This document shows, one piece after another, positions 4,097 to 5,079 of a stretch of DNA of 5,079 bases (position 1 is the first letter of the stretch; every line of letters starts with the position of its first letter). The translations under genes and the position numbers were made by a program. The DNA is taken from NCBI GenBank assembly GCA_030040525.1, contig JASHTN010000224.1:1-5079 (forward strand), written 5' to 3'. Under the pieces are notes generated by a model. The model was not told where the DNA came from, ran no database searches, and was given only the letters and a program-made list of their open reading frames with translations. The DNA comes from Gammaproteobacteria bacterium (GTDB taxonomy: Bacteria > Pseudomonadota > Gammaproteobacteria > Steroidobacterales > Steroidobacteraceae).

Positions 4097-4933
4097 ATGG
4101 CGCTCATCAAGTACAAGCCGAGAACCCCGGGCACGCGCGCGGCGGTCAAGATCGACCGCTCGCACCTCTACAAGGGCGGGCCGGTGGATGCGCTCACGGC
4201 GCACCAGAGCAAGACCGGCGGCCGCAACCACTTCGGCCGCATCACTACCCGCCACCACGGCGGCGGCACGCGGCAGAAGTACCGCATCATCGATTTCAAG
4301 CGCGACAAGGACGGCATCACCGGCACCGTCGAGCGCCTCGAGTACGATCCCAACCGCACCAGCCACATCGCGCTCGTCAAGTATCCGGACGGCGAGTGGC
4401 GCTACATTCTCGCGCCGAAGGGAGTGAAGCCGGGCGACGAGGTGCGCTCGGGGGCGGATGCGCCGATCAAGCCGGGCAACGCGATGGCGCTGCGCCACGT
4501 GCCGGTGGGCTCCATCGTGCACAACGTCGAGATGAAGCCCGGCCGCGGTGGCCAGCTCGCGCGCAGCGCCGGCGCCTCGGTGTCGTTCACTGCGCGCGAG
4601 GGTATCTACGCGTACCTGCGGCTGAAATCCGGCGAGACGCGCAAGGTGCACATCGACTGCCGCGCCACGATCGGCGAGGTCGGCAACGACGAGCACAACC
4701 TGCGCAGCTACGGCAAGGCGGGCGCGCGCCGCTGGCAGGGAGTGCGGCCGACGGTGCGCGGGCTCGCCATGAACCCGGTCGATCATCCGCACGGCGGCGG
4801 CGAGGGCAAGTCCGGCCAGGGCAACCCGCACCCGGTGAGCCCCTGGGGCTGGAACACCAAGGGACTCAAGACCCGCCACAACAAGCGCACCGACAACATG
4901 ATCGTGCAGCGCCGTAAGAATCGAATCCGATGA
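4097..4933 (+). CDS. rplB: 50S ribosomal protein L2
   Basis: L2 is among the most conserved ribosomal proteins. It binds domain IV of 23S rRNA, bridges the subunits and is needed for peptidyl-transferase activity. The length is 278 residues against 273 in E. coli. The order of landmarks is normal: KYKPRTPGTRAAVKID at the N-terminus, KTGGRNHFGRITTRHHGGG (39-57), IDFKRDKDGITGTVERLEYD in the OB fold, HNVEMKPGRGGQLARSAGA (142-160), EVGNDEHNLRSYGKAGA, then AMNPVDHPHGGGEGKSGQG. His230 in DHPHGG corresponds to the functionally essential His229 of E. coli. The C-terminus KGLKTRHNKRTDNMIV plus a basic tail is complete. The ATG at 4097 has GAGGA 9 nt upstream, overlapping the rplW stop. It sits between rplW and rpsS in canonical order. 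Confidence 0.98.
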   Translation: MALIKYKPRTPGTRAAVKIDRSHLYKGGPVDALTAHQSKTGGRNHFGRITTRHHGGGTRQKYRIIDFKRDKDGITGTVERLEYDPNRTSHIALVKYPDGEWRYILAPKGVKPGDEVRSGADAPIKPGNAMALRHVPVGSIVHNVEMKPGRGGQLARSAGASVSFTAREGIYAYLRLKSGETRKVHIDCRATIGEVGNDEHNLRSYGKAGARRWQGVRPTVRGLAMNPVDHPHGGGEGKSGQGNPHPVSPWGWNTKGLKTRHNKRTDNMIVQRRKNRIR

Positions 4934-4949
4934 CAGTTGAGAGTCAGAT

Positions 4950-5079
4950 ATGCCACGCTCGCTGAGAAAAGGCCCGTTCGTCGACCTGCATCTTGCCCGC
5001 AAGGTGCAGACCGCTGTCGCCAGGAACGACCGCAAGCCCATCAGGACCTGGTCGCGCCGCTCGATGATCGTCCCGGAGA
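4950..5079 (+). CDS. rpsS: 30S ribosomal protein S19, N-terminal part (runs off window)
   Basis: S19 forms a complex with S13 in the small-subunit head and touches A-site tRNA. The first 43 codons are visible. They encode MPRSLRKGPFVDLHLARKV and then KPIRTWSRRSMIVPE, which are the family's N-terminal signature and the start of its rRNA-binding core; about half of the roughly 90-residue protein is outside the window. The ATG at 4950 lies 16 nt after the rplB stop and has GAGAG 6 nt upstream. This is the expected next gene of the S10 operon after rplB. Identification is certain, and the reading frame is open to the last base. Confidence 0.97.
   Translation, partial: MPRSLRKGPFVDLHLARKVQTAVARNDRKPIRTWSRRSMIVPE

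Noticed and set aside
3701..5041. 446-codon minus-strand open frame across rplW, rplB and rpsS
   Set aside because: It is a shadow of three certain ribosomal genes. Its composition (Arg/Ala/Leu/His-rich, no motif) is typical of reversed GC-rich codons.

Overview
The window is GC-rich proteobacterial DNA that covers the junction of the str operon and the S10 ribosomal-protein operon. The EF-Tu C-terminus and the S10, L3, L4, L23, L2 and S19 proteins all read like those of Gammaproteobacteria. High GC, together with a periplasmic TonB-like/Sel1-repeat protein, suggests a Xanthomonadales, Nevskiales or Steroidobacter-like lineage. That placement is an inference from family resemblance; no search was run.

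Layout from left to right: (1) the 3' end of tuf (1-207); (2) a 105-nt spacer packed with perfect inverted repeats (208-312); (3) rpsJ (313-624); (4) on the opposite strand, ending 3 nt after rpsJ, a gene for an exported protein with Sel1/TPR-like repeats around a TonB-like domain (628-2062, minus), broken by a frameshift at a (CG)7 tract; (5) a 367-nt divergent intergenic region (2063-2429) with a good sigma70-type promoter and a leader of about 208 nt; (6) rplC, rplD, rplW, rplB and the start of rpsS, tightly packed on the plus strand to the window end.

The ribosomal genes work together: EF-Tu delivers aminoacyl-tRNA, S10 and S19 belong to the small-subunit head, and L2, L3, L4 and L23 are early-assembling large-subunit proteins near the peptidyl-transferase centre and the exit tunnel. 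The classic order tuf-rpsJ-rplC-rplD-rplW-rplB-rpsS is kept, but the operon is physically split. rpsJ is stranded at the end of the str side. The rest has acquired its own promoter and a structured leader, which would be the natural place for L4-type or other autogenous control.

I see no defence system, transposase, CRISPR array, tRNA or rRNA. The non-routine content is the split operon with its interrupting gene, the frameshifted C-terminus of that gene, an unusual rpsJ translation start in which a small hairpin would correct an over-long Shine-Dalgarno spacing, and the rplC leader with a possible Shine-Dalgarno-sequestering helix.
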